Origin: Terebella lapidaria
Lineage: Eukaryota; Annelida; Polychaeta; Terebellida; Terebellidae
NCBI GenBank assembly: GCA_949152475.1
Contig: OX424559.1
Location: 15,469,809 to 15,533,808 of the forward strand
DNA: 64,000 bases
Direction: 5' to 3'
The notes under the pieces were generated by a model that did no database searches, was not told the origin of the DNA, and saw only the letters and a list, made by a program, of their open reading frames with translations. Every line of letters starts with the position of its first letter. Within the stretch, counting starts at the first letter, position 1. The position numbers and the translations under genes are program-made. Shown piece after piece: positions 45,701-57,663 of this stretch.

Positions 45701-48440
45701 ATGTCCACTGTGATCACTTTACACTTAACGTGAGGTCTGACTCTGTCCACTGTGACCACTTTACACTTAACGGAAGGTCCGACTCTGTCCACTGTGACCA
45801 CTTCACTCTTAACGGGAGGTCTGACTCTGTCCACTGTGACCACTTTACACTTAACGGGAGGTCTGACTCTGTCCACTTTGCACTTAACGGGAAGTCTGAC
45901 TCTGTCCACTCTGACCACTTTACACTTAACGGGGGGTCTGACTCTGTCCACTGTGACCACTTTACACTTAACGGGGGGTCTGACTCTGTCCACTGTGACC
46001 ACTTTACACTTAACGGGAGGTCTGACTCTGTCCACTGTGACCACTTTACACTTAACGGGAGGTATGACTCTGTCCACTGTGACCACTTTACACTTAACGG
46101 GAGGTCTGACTCTGTCCACTTTGCACTTAACGGGAAGTCTGACTCTGTCCACTCTGACCACTTTACACTTAACGGGGGGTCTGACTCTGTCCACTGTGAC
46201 CACTTTACACTTAACGGGAAGTTTGACTCTGTCCACTGTGACCACTTTACACTTAACGGGAGGTCTGACTCTGTCCATTGTGACTACTTTACACTTAACG
46301 GGAGGTCTGTCTCTGTCCACTGTGACACTTAACGGGAGGTCTGACTCTGTCCACTGTCACAATTTCACAATTAACGCGAGGTCTAACTCTGTCCACTGTG
46401 ACCACTTTACATTTAACGGGAGGTCTGACTCTGTCCACAGTGACCACTTTACACTTAACGGCAGGTCTATGTCCACTGTGATCACTTTACACTTAACGTG
46501 AGGTCTGACTCTGTCCACTGTGACCACCTTACACTTAACAGAAGGTCCGACTCTGTCCACTGTGACCACTTCACTCTTAACGGGAGGTCTGACTCTGTCC
46601 ACTGTGACCACTTTACACTTAACGGGAGGTATGACTCTGTCCACTGTGACCACTTTACACTTAACGGGAGGTCTGACTCTGTCCACTTTGCACTTAACGG
46701 GAAGTCTGACTCTGTCCACTCTGACCACTTTACACTTAACGGGAGGTCTGACTCTGTCCACTGTGACCACTTTACACTTAACGGGAAGTTTGACTCTGTC
46801 CACTGTGACCACTATACACTTAGCGGGAAGTCTGACTCTGTCCACTGTGACCACTTTACACTTAACGGGAAGTCTGACTCTGTCCATTGTGACCACTTTC
46901 CACTTGAAGGGAGGTCTGACTCTGTCCATTGTGACCACTTTACACTTAACGGGGGGTCTGACTCTGTAGATTGTGACCACTTTACACTTAGCGGGAGGTC
47001 TGACTCTGTCCATTGTGACCACTTTACACTTAACGGGAAGTCTGACTCTGTCCATTGTGACCACTTTATACTTAGAGAGGTCTGACTCTGTCAACTGTGA
47101 CCACTTTACACTTAACGGGAGGTCTGACTCTGTCCATTTTACACTTAACGGGATGTCTGACTCTGTCCACTGTGACCACTTTACACTTAATGTGAGGTCT
47201 GACTCTGTCCACTGTGACCACTCTACACTTAACGGGAGGTCTGACTCTGTCCACTGTGACCACTTTGCACTTAACGGGAAGTCTGACTCTGTCCACTCTG
47301 ACCACTTTACACTTAACGGGAGGTCTGACTCTGTCCACTGTGACCACTTTACACTTAACGGGAAGTTTGACTCTGTCCACTGTGACCACTATACACTTAA
47401 CGGGAAGTCTGACTCTGTCCACTGTGACCACTATACACTTAACGGGAAGCCTGACTCTGTCCACTGTGACCACTTTACACTTAACGGGAAGTCTGACTCT
47501 GTCCATTGTGACCACTTTCCTCTTAAAGGGAGGTCTGACTCTGTCCATTGTGACCACTTTACACTTAACGGGGGGTCTGACTCTGTACATTGTGACCACT
47601 TTACACTTAACGGGAGGTCTGACTCTGTCCATTGTGACCACTTTACACTTAACGGGAAGTCTGACTCTGTCCATTGTGACCACTTTATACTTAAAGAGAG
47701 GTCTGACTCTGTCAACTGTGACCACTTTACACTTAACGGGAGGTCTGACTCTGTCCATTTTACACTTAACGGGATGTCTGACTCTGTCCACTGTGACCAC
47801 TTTACACTTAATGTGAGGTCTGACTCTGTCCACTGTGACCACTTTACACTTAACGGGAGGTCTGACTCTGTCCATTATGACCACTTTACACTTAACAGGA
47901 GGTCTGACTCTGTCCATTGTGACCACTTTACACTTAACGGGGGGTCTGACTCTGTCCATTGTGACCACTTTACACTTAAAGGGAGGTCTGACTCTGTCCA
48001 CTGTGACCAATTTGCACTTAACGGGAAGTCTAACTCTGTCCACTGTGACCACTTTACACTTAACGGGAGGTCTGACTCTGTCCATTGTGACCACTTTACA
48101 CTTAACGGGATGTCTGACTCTGTCCACTGTGACCACTTTACACTTAATGTGAGGTCTGACTCTGTCCACTGTGACCACTTTACACTTAACGGGAGGTCTG
48201 ACTCTGTCCATTATGACCACTTTACACTTAACAGGAGGTCTGACTCTGTCCATTGTGACCACTTTACACTTAACGGGGGGGTCTGACTCTGTCCATTGTG
48301 ACCACTTTACACTTAAAGGGAGGTCTGACTCTGTCCACTGTGACCAATTTGCACTTAACGGGAAGTCTAACTCTGTCCACTGTGACCACTTTACACTTAA
48401 CGGGAGGTCTGACTCTGTCCACTGTGACCACTTTGCACTT
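42735..48440. repeat. Minisatellite of 42-bp units, about 135 copies
   Basis: The 42-bp unit reads CDHFTLNGRSDSVH in one plus frame and VTTLHLTGGLTLST in another. On minus it reads KVVTVDRVRPPVKC or SQWTESDLPLSVKW. Since 42 is a multiple of three and four of six frames lack stops, it throws up ORFs to several hundred codons on both strands. Units vary by substitution (gtccactgt against gtccattgt, ggaggt against ggaagt) and by shortened units such as those with gtccattttacactt. Longer segments are themselves repeated (offsets near 871, 704, 768, 621 and 336 bp). Confidence 0.95.
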
Positions 48441-49604
48441 ATAACCAGCGGTTTGCCAGAGCTGAAGGAGGCAGTCCTCCCGATCAGCGTTGTCCTCGTT
48501 GAACCACTTGCCCCAAGCTGACTGGCCCGGCTTCCGGTCGCGCGGGTAGTGCTCTTGGGTTTCTGATCCAGACCCGAGACCAGTGGATAAGAGGGGGCAG
48601 ACCAAGCATCGGCCCTACCTGCGGGGAAACCTACAGCAGTAGGTTCGTAGGCCACGGACGTGTGCGCTGGATAACTTGGTGCTGCCGGCAGGGAAGACCC
48701 TGCAACCATCCCACTCTGACTCAGTGCGGAAGGAGCCCCCTTTGATACTAATGGATAGAATGCAGGCGAAGCGGGGTTGCCGACGTAGCTCGGGGCCGAT
48801 AGGATAGGATAGGACCACGTGGCCAGGGCTTCAGCTGCCAGAACAGTGGAAGCGGTAGCTAGCATAGTCCCTTCGAGCCGTGGCACAGGTGCAGGTCCCA
48901 TGACATGGGTAACCAGCACCTGCGGGCCCGGACATACCAGGGGTGTTACCGACAGACCGGTCATCACTGGTGTGGGGGCAACCACAGAAGTCGTGCTCGG
49001 TGCGGCGGGTTGACTGCACTTATATTCGTCCAGCGCAATCTGGATTTACCGTCACTCCCTCTCCGTCAGCCGCTCAGCGGAGGGCCGGTGTCATGGAGAA
49101 GGCGAGCGCGTCCTGTGATCTGATCATCCCGTAGGGGTGATTGGCCGAGGTCATAGCGGCCATCGGGAGCCAGCTCATTAAGCGAATCAGTGAGCTACTC
49201 CACTGCTCTTAGGGTAGCCGGTCCGCCACCTCCGGCAGCTGGAACGGGGGTCTGCAAGGGGGTCGACCCAGCTGGCTGGGGAAGTCGTAACAGATTATCC
49301 ATCTGCCCGGACATCAGCGCAGTCACAGGCACTCGCGTCCTCGCATCCAGAGGTGTCGGGGGAAAGAGTGACAGTCCGGACTGAGGAAGGCGTGGGGTGA
49401 ATCCGTCTCCAGACTCGCCCATGGGGTCCGGAACGCCAGACGGGACATCCTTTGGCAGCACTTGCTGCAAGCCCGCAGGGTTCAACTCGTCCAGGACACC
49501 GGGGACGGCTCCGCAGACTGGTTTCGGTCCTGACCGGAGTCATCCTGGATTAGCTCCCAGTTGTCATGGGAGCGGGTGTGTTTGGACACATGGCTTTGAT
49601 TCAT
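48441..49604 (-). pseudogene. Broken gag of Gypsy element 2
   Basis: From the ATG near 49604 the minus strand gives MNQSHVSKHTRSHDNWE..., sharing HTRS-D, DSG and QSAE with the intact gag at 63419. Downstream segments MGPAPVPRLEGTMLATASTV and then KWFNEDNADREDCLLQLWQT match the intact gag in different frames, so frameshifts have accumulated. Homology stops inside the capsid-like region at TAGYK, where the sequence passes directly into the minisatellite at about 48440. Confidence 0.8.
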
Positions 49605-49722
49605 ATTGAATTGTCTTGCCTCTCTTTATTTCAGATTATCCCGGAGGAAAGCAGGCGGTCCCCAGGGACTAAGGAGCAAAGACACTGCGACAGTAGGCTG
49701 CAATGGAACGCCGTCAGACTGA
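49605..49722 (-). other. 5' leader of Gypsy element 2
   Basis: Untranslated leader between primer site and gag ATG. It shares ggcggtccccagggactaag and cactgcgacagtaggctgc-type words with the leader of the element at 63420-63549. Confidence 0.6.
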
Positions 49723-49739
49723 CCCTGGTCAGGGCACCA
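49723..49739 (-). promoter_or_regulatory. Primer-binding site of Gypsy element 2
   Basis: The plus strand ccctggtcagggcacca ends one base before the LTR. It is a variant of the tRNA-His-like site of the element at 63551 (two changes in the acceptor stem), consistent with decay. Confidence 0.6.
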
Positions 49740-49740
49740 A

Positions 49741-50345
49741 TGTAACGTTTGACGCCCGCTATCTAGGGCGCAAGCGCCCCGCGCCGAGGCACCGTCACTG
49801 CGGGCATCATGATTACTAGAACTACAACCAGGACGGGTACAACCAGGTAACATTCCGTCCGGACGAATCCGGCTGTCATACATCGCATCATAACCCATCA
49901 TAGACAAACACAATACATTATACATCAGTTATGGTTATGTAGACCGTTGTGTGGAGCCTAAGATGCCATGGGAGCAGCGCCCCAGAACCCGCACACGTGG
50001 GCGTGTTGCTACCCGGCCTCGCCGACGGCACTGCCGCAGAGATAGTACCCTGGACAGCCCGACGGTCTGCCAGAGAGCCTGTGTCGCACCATCCCAGGGC
50101 GAGAGACCAGTGATCACAGGGACGAGCCCCAGTCAGCACGGTCCCCCTCCTGGGCCCCCGATTGGAAATCGTTCCCGGGGCCTTACGGCCCACTTCTAGC
50201 CAAACGAAAGAGACGTGGAGCTCATGGCCGAGCTCACCCGTCGTCCTCTAGCTTTGCTAGCTCTGAGACAACTCTGAACATACAAAGTGGCTTGGGAGTA
50301 TCATAACCCCAAGCACGAGACACAAGGCTTGAGAGCATTGCCATG
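49741..50345 (-). repeat. 5' LTR of Gypsy element 2
   Basis: Starts tgtaacgtttgacgcccgc on the plus strand. Clear homology to the solo LTR at 40404 extends to about 50340 (cataaccccaagcacgagac). The outer terminus is not clean. It also matches the LTR at 52879 over gctcatggccgagc and neighbouring bases. Confidence 0.7.
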
Positions 50346-50929
50346 CAATGCAGTGCTTCAAACATGAAGCGGCTAAAATAAGAATAGTATCAACAATGAA
50401 ACTCCTGTCGCGATCTCAATTACACAACTTATTATATATATTTGACAATATTTTTGCGATGTTAAATGTTATCGTTCTATAACTTGGTCAAACGGCAACT
50501 TCTTACCAAACTTCAGACTTCTATTGCAAAAATTAGCCCAAGGGCTAAGATAGGTTACCGAATAATTTTGGCTTTAAGCATTGCAAGTCACATGATGACT
50601 TTGAGATTCCAATCAAGGTCATCTTTGTGAACTGCAATATCACCATTAGGTATGCTGCATATGACTTCATATATGTTCATGTAATACAAACATATGAGCT
50701 CTATCAACAAGTATTTTGTCTATACAGGCCAATTTAAGCTCTATCAACAAGTGTTTTGTCTGTACAAGCCAATTTACACATGTCAGGTCAGGCAAGGTTG
50801 TGAGATTTGGATTTCAATGTTATATATAAGGTCAAGTTCAGGGTTTCCAGGAGATGTGCTATAAATACATGACTTCTTGTAAGCTTATAGACAATCCTAA
50901 CCTGTATGTGCAGGTGTTTAAGCCTCGGT
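50346..50929. other. Intergenic, nothing recognised
   Basis: Non-coding. It includes a short direct repeat of agctctatcaacaagt at about 50697 and 50731. Confidence 0.5.
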
Positions 50930-52235
50930 GGCTAATTTACACATTTCACATCGGACATTTAGCACTCAAGGTCATCTGAGGTCAAGGTTAAGGTCATCAT
51001 CAGTTGTTCCATATATGACTTCCTATATGCTCATAATGCAAATTTGAGCTCTATCTACAAGCATTTCATTTGTAGAGGCAAATCTGGGCATTTTTTCACC
51101 CCAAAATGGCTGTTTTGACATCAAAGGTCAAATTCAAGGTCACCATACAAGTCGCCATATATGACTTCCCATTTGAGAGTGCCAATTTCAAAGCTCTATC
51201 TTCAGGCGTTCTAGGAGTACAGTTCTGGCAGCTCCCATTATGAAAAAGTGCCGAAAATTGTCTAAGTCCAAATTTTTTTTCAAAGGGTAAAATTTTTTTT
51301 TTTGTGAAAGGGTGAAAAATTTTGTTTGACTAGAAATGACCCAAAAATCCATAGTAATGCGATTTGAGCCAAAAAAAATTTTCTTCACCGACCCGTCAAA
51401 AATTCAAAATGGCCACCACACGGAGACCGGCGATTCAAGGGCAGCAAAACTTACACACATCATAAACATACATAAGGGGAATTTTTTTAAACAAAAATCT
51501 CAAAACTGATCTGACATTTTTCGAGAAGACAGACAAGGTGCAAATTTGACCATTTTTCGACCCAAAAATGGCTGTTTTGACCTTTCATGGTCAGCCAAGG
51601 TCGAATCCAAAGTCACCATACATGTCGCCATATATGACTTCCCATTTGAAAGTGCCAATTTCTAAGCTCTATCTTCAGGCGTTCTAGGAGTACAGTTCTG
51701 GCAGCCCCCATTTATGGAGGAAAAAAGTGCCGAAAATTCCAGTCCAAAACTTTTTTCAAAGGGTAAATTTTTTTTGGTCTAGAAATGACCTAAAATGGAT
51801 AGTAATGCGATTTGGGCCGAAAATTTTTTTTTCGTCGACTCATCGAAAATTCAAAATGGCCGCCATACGCAGACCGGCGGCTCAAGGGCAACCAAATTTA
51901 TACACATAACAGAACTCGAGGTTCATAAGGAGAATCTTTTGAAAACAAAAATCTCAAATCTGATCAGACAGTTTTTGAGAAAATGACGGCCAAAGTTCAA
52001 AATTGACCGTTTTTTAACGAAAACAGCTGTCATTTTGAAAAAAAATTTAAAAATAAAAAAATAAAAAATACCCCCTTCTCGATTTATTTCACGGTATCTT
52101 TTCCCAATTTTTTCAGAAAGATTGGACCGTAAACTTTAAAGATAAAAATGTGGACGTACGACGACGACGACGACGGACGGACGCCGGACGCAACGCCATG
52201 GCAATAGGTTATCGGTCCATAGGGCTGGTAACATA
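50930..52235 (-). repeat. 460-bp-unit repeat, minus-strand copy
   Basis: Reverse-oriented relative of the block at 5459. It ends (plus coordinates) with acgacgacgacgacggacgg and ggttatcggtccatagggct, the complement of the family head. The landmark agctctatcttcaggcgttc occurs at 51192 and 51666, a period near 474 bp. It carries cattttgaattttcga and A/T runs as in the other copies. Confidence 0.8.
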
Positions 52236-52878
52236 AAAACTGAAGAAGTTGGCAATCGACCTCAATGTTAAATTTCAGCCCAAACTGGATCTCGAGAATA
52301 TGAGCATATTCGAGGATTTGGTGTTGTTCACACCCATCAGTATTCGAAATATTATTCTAGCTTTGGAGCAGAAGACACATTGGATGTATTCTACACAAAC
52401 ATGTTGATTTTGAAAGATTGTTCCTCTACAGTTGTACAAAACCGAGCAAACACACTAAATTATGTGCAAACCCAGAAATCAAATGGCGGAGCTAAACCTA
52501 ATTAACATAGGGATAATTAGCCAACATTTTACAATTTTCGCGATAAAAGTATGAAATTCTGTAGAGAATAACCGTGAAGTATCCCAAATTATAGAACGAT
52601 ACCATTTGGCATCGCAAAAATATCGGCAAAAAACTGTATAAACGAGTTAGCAAAATCAGAGTATAGCTTGATCTCGTCATAATGTGTCGAGATTACAATT
52701 TCGGCTTTAGCTGACATAAATTTGTCATAACGTTTCACGAGAACAAAGTAAGATAGATAAAATGATCGCTACAATTTCAACGACAGTACGATATATAGAT
52801 CTAGATCTAATAGTTGATGTATCAGCACGCCTGTAATTTCGCGGAAGTTTTATTTGTGGTCAAAATAAAACAATGTTA
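52236..52878. other. Unique flank left of the young Gypsy element
   Basis: Non-coding AT-rich sequence without recognised ORFs. The five bases before the LTR (tgtta, 52874-52878) are the predicted target-site duplication. Confidence 0.5.
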
Positions 52879-53615
52879 TGTAAAGTTATTGACTACCGTC
52901 CGCTCTTCGGGATCCTCGAGGATAGTCCTCTCTCATCCGAGTCCTTGCGGACGCGCATCCGCTATTCCGGATCCTCGCGGCAGGGCCGCTCACCGGAGGT
53001 CGCGGCGGACACGGTAACTACTTCATCATTAACGGTAACCAGGTAACAGCCCACCCGACACTCCCAGGCCTACGGACACCGTTCAGAAACTAGTTCATCC
53101 CTACGGTGTTAACTGGCGGGGCCTGGCGAGCCGCGGTCTGCCTCGGGGACGGAACCCCGTACAGTCCGACATGCTGGCCAGAGCCTCTGTCACATGTCCC
53201 GGGAAGGGAGAGAGCTGGCGATCCACAGGGCCGAAGGCCCCCGAGTCAGCAACTCGTCTCTCCCAGCCCGGGCCTCCCCACGGAAATCGTCCCCAGGGCT
53301 CTAGGAGCCCACTACTCGCAAACAGGGAACACAAAGCTCATGGCCGAGCCTCGTGTGCGTCCTGTCTCTCGATCTTGGACAATCTCCTCGAACGAGTCGC
53401 TTCCAGTGTATATATAATACACCAGAAACTGTAGGGCGCACGCGAGGTTAAATCGATCCATTGTTATAGTTTACTGGAACGTAAATTACAATACGTCGCC
53501 GTGGCAACGCACGCTCGAACGGAGCATGTCAAAACAAGGCCAAGTACGAAAAGGCCACATAAATGGCATTTATGTTTACAAACACCTGCCGCGTGCTTAG
53601 GGCAAAATCGCCACA
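52879..53615 (-). repeat. 3' LTR of Gypsy element 3 (737 bp)
   Basis: On the plus strand it runs from tgtaaag to ccaca, so in sense it is TGTGGCG...CTTTACA. A TATA-like gtattatatatac lies near 53410 in sense. The first 432 bp match 63569-64000 base for base. Confidence 0.9.
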
Positions 53616-53628
53616 TTACCCCCTTCTT
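53616..53628 (-). promoter_or_regulatory. Polypurine tract of Gypsy element 3
   Basis: The minus strand aagaagggggtaa abuts the LTR start TGTGGCG. This is the priming site for plus-strand cDNA. Confidence 0.75.
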
Positions 53629-56253
53629 ACAATGTTGGTCCCCAACATGTTCCGCCTGCGCCCAAAACTGCAAAACACGACGAAGGCATCGCATGGCGGA
53701 CCGAAGGAAGCAAGGTGAACGGTACCCAGAAGTCACGGCGCAACACACTAGGACTTTAAGAGTCCCTTTTGGAAGAATGGGGAACTACCCCCGGACTTAC
53801 GGAGTAAACTATAACGCGCTTTGCAATTTTGAATAAACCCTCATAAACAAGCTAAAATTTTGACCGAGGTGGTCCAAAACCGTGTGATGACCTTGGCAGG
53901 TCATCCGTTATAAAAGGACGGTGTGTCGAGTCTTTGGAATATCTTTAAGGTTAGACTTTAAATTTAGAAATTTTGTAAAACGACACACCGAGTGATCAAA
54001 AGTGATAGTACCTCTAAAAATGTTGCCGACCGCCCTGCCGGCCGGCTCCTCAGATCCGCAGAACGGGTCTGAGGCAGGGCGGAGCCGCGGGAGCGACTCC
54101 GGCACGCCCGCATGACATATGTACATCTAGCAGACACACATACACCTGCGGACAGCTGTCGCAGACAGCTATCAAAGCCAACGCGGCAAGCCGCATCGAC
54201 TGCCAGTATCTGTATACTGCAACCCGCACAGGCCTGTGTACAGACACGCAGATGGACGGACGTCTGCACTTTCATGCAGCCGCCCGCCCGCCCGCACATC
54301 TTCAGCACGGCCCGCATGGGGAGTTTACAACTGACAAAATCACCCGCATCTCGAACACCGGACACGCGGATCCCGCGGAATTCAGCGCCGCATCGGCGGA
54401 CGAAATGCGGATGGCACAAAACAAATGCGCTACACATCTGGAGATTAAATAAATAATCCGGGTTCGACATTGTTGTATAAATATACATGCAGCAAATGTT
54501 GACAGCTATTCTACACGCGTAGCAGCGCACGCGGAGTCACTGAAAACTTCTGTCCCCGGTCAAAATGACACATTGCTCGAACCAAAATTCAAACACTATA
54601 AACTCATGCGGAAACAATCATTTCCCTCCGGTGACTCCTCACACTCCATGTATACGGGTAGAAAATGTATTTCTATCCCGGGGGACCTCGCAAATATATA
54701 TTGTAATTAAGATTAGTCATTCGCTTTAGCGTCCGCACCGGCGGTCAATGACGTAAAATTAATCACACAGCAAGGTGGAAATTGGGCTTAAAATTGACAG
54801 TAACCACTAACTTGTGGTTGTTACGATTATGTCAGACGAAAACAACAATAAATTGTCATTCTCCAGTCTTTTCGGATATGCACATCAATCCGTCACTGTC
54901 AAAATTAACGCAATTCCTTACACCCCTCTTTCGAGAGCGGAAATCTCCCGATTTCTTACTCTCTATTGCACCGGAAAGGAAATTTCACATACTTGTCTCA
55001 ATTGTGTCATTAATCGAGCAAGAACAGAATTCTCCAGAGACATGCCGCACACCTGTGGCTTATATAATCCACTCACTAAATAATAAGGTGAGATGGAAAA
55101 TAAACAAAATCACTCCCCATAGCCGCTGGTACGCTTACAGGGCGATCGGACATACCCATGACGTCCGGACAGACAATTGGGCGCCCTATGGGCGGTAGCG
55201 ACCCGCCCACTAGCAATCCCAACGTACAGCCCGACCGCGGAGCGGTGTCCGGTCCAACCCAGAGCCAATCCAAACGACTACCGGAGCGCGGAACCAATAG
55301 ATTAGACGCGGAGCCGGCATGGTCCGTAGCCCCTATGGCTAGGGGGAACGTGCCCGTCATGCCGGCGCCCAATCTAGAGGATCCCTAACATGATGAAATC
55401 AATAGCCGGCGGACGTCCGGAACTGCCCGCGGACGGAGTCCAGAACGAACGCCCACCACAAATTTGGCATATTGACCTTATCCAATGACAATGATAGGGA
55501 TTAAAAGCCACAAAGCATGCTGCGCATGTACAATACGACCCCCTTCTTAGAAAGGGGCCGGGGATCCGGTCATCCCGGCCGGACCGCGTATTATAAGGTG
55601 CGATCCGGACGAAAATGAGCGTCCCCCACTGCCGCGGCCGGTCCGCACGCGCGGACTTAACAGCCGGTCCATTATAAATAATGGTAAACGGTTTCCTGCC
55701 GTAGAAACCTTAAACTACTATAATCGCAATTACAGTAGTGGCTCACGGGGGATAACTACACCGAAGTGCGTCATCTTAAAGCGCCGCGGACGCCGGACGA
55801 GTCACGCGGACGAACCGCGGACATCAGTCCTCACCTGCGGACACTATCCCCGCGTCCAGAGCCAGTTCCCCAAATCCGTGGGAAGGCGCTTCTCCCGTAG
55901 CGGACGTAAATCCCAACCTCAGTCTGGCCATATAGGAGGTTGTCCCGGGACCAGGGGCGTCCAGCCGGATCAGTAAATTCGTCCGGCCAGCGTAACCGTT
56001 GTGCGGATTATGCCGGACAGCCGTCCACAAGGTGCGGACAGGCCATCCGCACGTCCCTGGCGCTAGAAACTACAGGAGGGCGGATGCGGAGCGGCGGCGT
56101 TACGACATGAAAGTCCCCGCGGACCTCAACTCCGAAGATGGCCACAAAGTAGCCACCCGCGGAGGTAAGTCGTGCGGACTCTCACGGAACGACCTAAAAC
56201 CCATCCATAGTATGACAGACGGGTACCGCAGACGCATCCGCATGGGCGGAAGG
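53629..56253 (-). other. Long 3' non-coding region of Gypsy element 3, GCGGA-rich
   Basis: 2.6 kb between the integrase stop and the polypurine tract. It contains ORFs up to 188 aa with no recognised domain and no envelope-like signal or membrane segments. The word gcgga (gcggac, gcggat, gcggag) and its complement recur many times, especially at 54050-54400 and 55790-56500. The segment 55258-55408 is the source of the filler found inside the integrase duplication. Confidence 0.6.
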
Positions 56254-57663
56254 TTATTCCCACCCATACCGGGCTGGCGCACGTGGTTTCCGGCGTGGCC
56301 GCCCGTCATCCGCAGGTACTGGAGGGAGTGGGGGTACCTGCGGATCGCCGTCATCTGGCTGATAGCCACCCAGTCCATCATCTGACGGGTCAGAGAGGTC
56401 CGGGAGGCCCACCATACGGCGCACACGCTCGTCCGGAGTCCGCGGATGCTGACCGGACGGATCCCATACGGGAGCATCATCCGGTTCCGCATCTTGAATT
56501 AGCGGATCCATGACAAGCGGGCCCTCGTACTTCTTCAGATTATCGATATGGACAACCAGAACCCTGTCCGGATCGGAATCCCTCCGGATCCGGTAGTCCA
56601 CATCTGTCACCTGTTTCAGTACGGTAAACGGGCCTATCCACGGCTTAGCAAATTTATTGCCTTGCTTAAGCGGCGGATAATAGTAGCGCACCTTGTCGCC
56701 TTCCGCAAAAGCTGGCCTACCCTTAGCATGGGCGTCATAGCCTCGCTTCTGCCGGATGGCAGACTTGTCCAGGCGCGCGCGCGCGAAATCATGGGCGTTC
56801 GCCAGGGCGCGGCGAATCCACTCCACGTACTCCGGACCGCACTGGGGTACTGCGCCGGTCTCTGCCGCAGTTGGATACATAATATCCACGGGCAAATTTA
56901 GCTCCCGGCCGTACAACATCGCGTGCGGAGTAACTCCGGTCGAAGAGTGGACCGACGACCTGTACGCCATTAAGACATACGGGAGGTGGTCATCCCAATC
57001 ATTCGCACGATCATTCACAAAGGCCGCCAGCATGTTGAGGACCGATCGATTAAAGCGTTCGACCTGGCCATCAGACTGGGGCCTGTAGGGGGTGGTCCGC
57101 ACCTTGGTACTGCCTAGCATCTGTGCTAGGTTTCGGAACAGGTTGCTCTCAAATTGCGTGCCCTGATCCGAATGTACCTGTTTAGGTACCCCATGGTACA
57201 CCACCCATCTATTCACCAATAACCGAGCTACCTCGTCCGCAGTCTGGCGGCGCAGCGGGTACGCGTCGGTATATTTGGTGAAATAGTCGGAAATCACCAG
57301 GATGTACCGGAAACCACGCGGGGTGACCCGATGGGTATCCAGTATATCCAAAGCTATCCGATCAAACGGCGCGCCAGCCTTAACCGTGGTTAAGGGGTGG
57401 CGGCCAGGAGCCGGAACTCCTTTCCGAGCTTGACACCGTGGGCAGGCTGCGCACCACCGTTGCACGTCCAAACTGCTACCAGGCCAATGAAAGCGCTGTT
57501 GTAGCCTATGGACGGTCCTCCGGATTCCCAAGTGACCGGTCACCCGGAGGTCATGCAACTGGTGGAGTACTTTTTTCCGCAGCTCCGCCGGAAGCACCAA
57601 CTGCCATATAGGAGGCAGTGGAGTCGGAGGCTCATAGCGCCGGTACAAGAGGCCCAGAGCCAA
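56254..57663 (-). CDS. Integrase, second copy with complete C-terminus
   Basis: This ORF begins inside the duplicated segment and carries a full integrase: H2C2 zinc domain (LHDLRVTGHLGIRR...CPRC), catalytic Asp in ALDILDTH, Asp in HSDQGTQF and Glu in GQVERFN at DX35E spacing. It continues past the point where the upstream copy stops (VNDRANDWDDHLPYVLMAYR) through an SH3-like C-terminal domain (AEGDKVRYYYPPLKQGNKFAKPW) to the stop at 56254. It has no start context of its own and would normally be part of Gag-Pol. Because of the stop at 57769 it cannot be made as a fusion from this copy. Confidence 0.85.
   Translation of the reverse strand: MALGLLYRRYEPPTPLPPIWQLVLPAELRKKVLHQLHDLRVTGHLGIRRTVHRLQQRFHWPGSSLDVQRWCAACPRCQARKGVPAPGRHPLTTVKAGAPFDRIALDILDTHRVTPRGFRYILVISDYFTKYTDAYPLRRQTADEVARLLVNRWVVYHGVPKQVHSDQGTQFESNLFRNLAQMLGSTKVRTTPYRPQSDGQVERFNRSVLNMLAAFVNDRANDWDDHLPYVLMAYRSSVHSSTGVTPHAMLYGRELNLPVDIMYPTAAETGAVPQCGPEYVEWIRRALANAHDFARARLDKSAIRQKRGYDAHAKGRPAFAEGDKVRYYYPPLKQGNKFAKPWIGPFTVLKQVTDVDYRIRRDSDPDRVLVVHIDNLKKYEGPLVMDPLIQDAEPDDAPVWDPSGQHPRTPDERVRRMVGLPDLSDPSDDGLGGYQPDDGDPQVPPLPPVPADDGRPRRKPRAPARYGWE

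Larger units (their letters stand above)
42081..50345 (-). mobile_element. Gypsy element 2: LTR-flanked, pol replaced by a minisatellite
   Basis: Minus-strand order: 5' LTR (50345-49741), primer site, 5' leader, broken gag (49604-48441), a 5.7-kb array of 42-bp units, about 390 bp of unassigned sequence, and a partial 3' LTR (42334-42081). No protease, RT, RNase H or integrase sequence is seen. It belongs to the same family as the element at 52879-64000. Confidence 0.7.

Noticed and set aside
42735..48440. Regular short repeats resembling a CRISPR array
   Set aside because: Units are contiguous 42-bp variants with no unique spacers, in a eukaryotic genome.
47072..48985. 637-codon minus-strand ORF joining gag-like sequence to the repeat
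   Set aside because: The gag part is read in a shifted frame relative to the intact gag and the rest is minisatellite; treated as a fortuitous fusion.
53964..54530. 188-aa ORF as an envelope-like protein of element 3
   Set aside because: No convincing signal peptide, membrane anchor or cleavage motif; composition matches the GCGGA-rich non-coding region.
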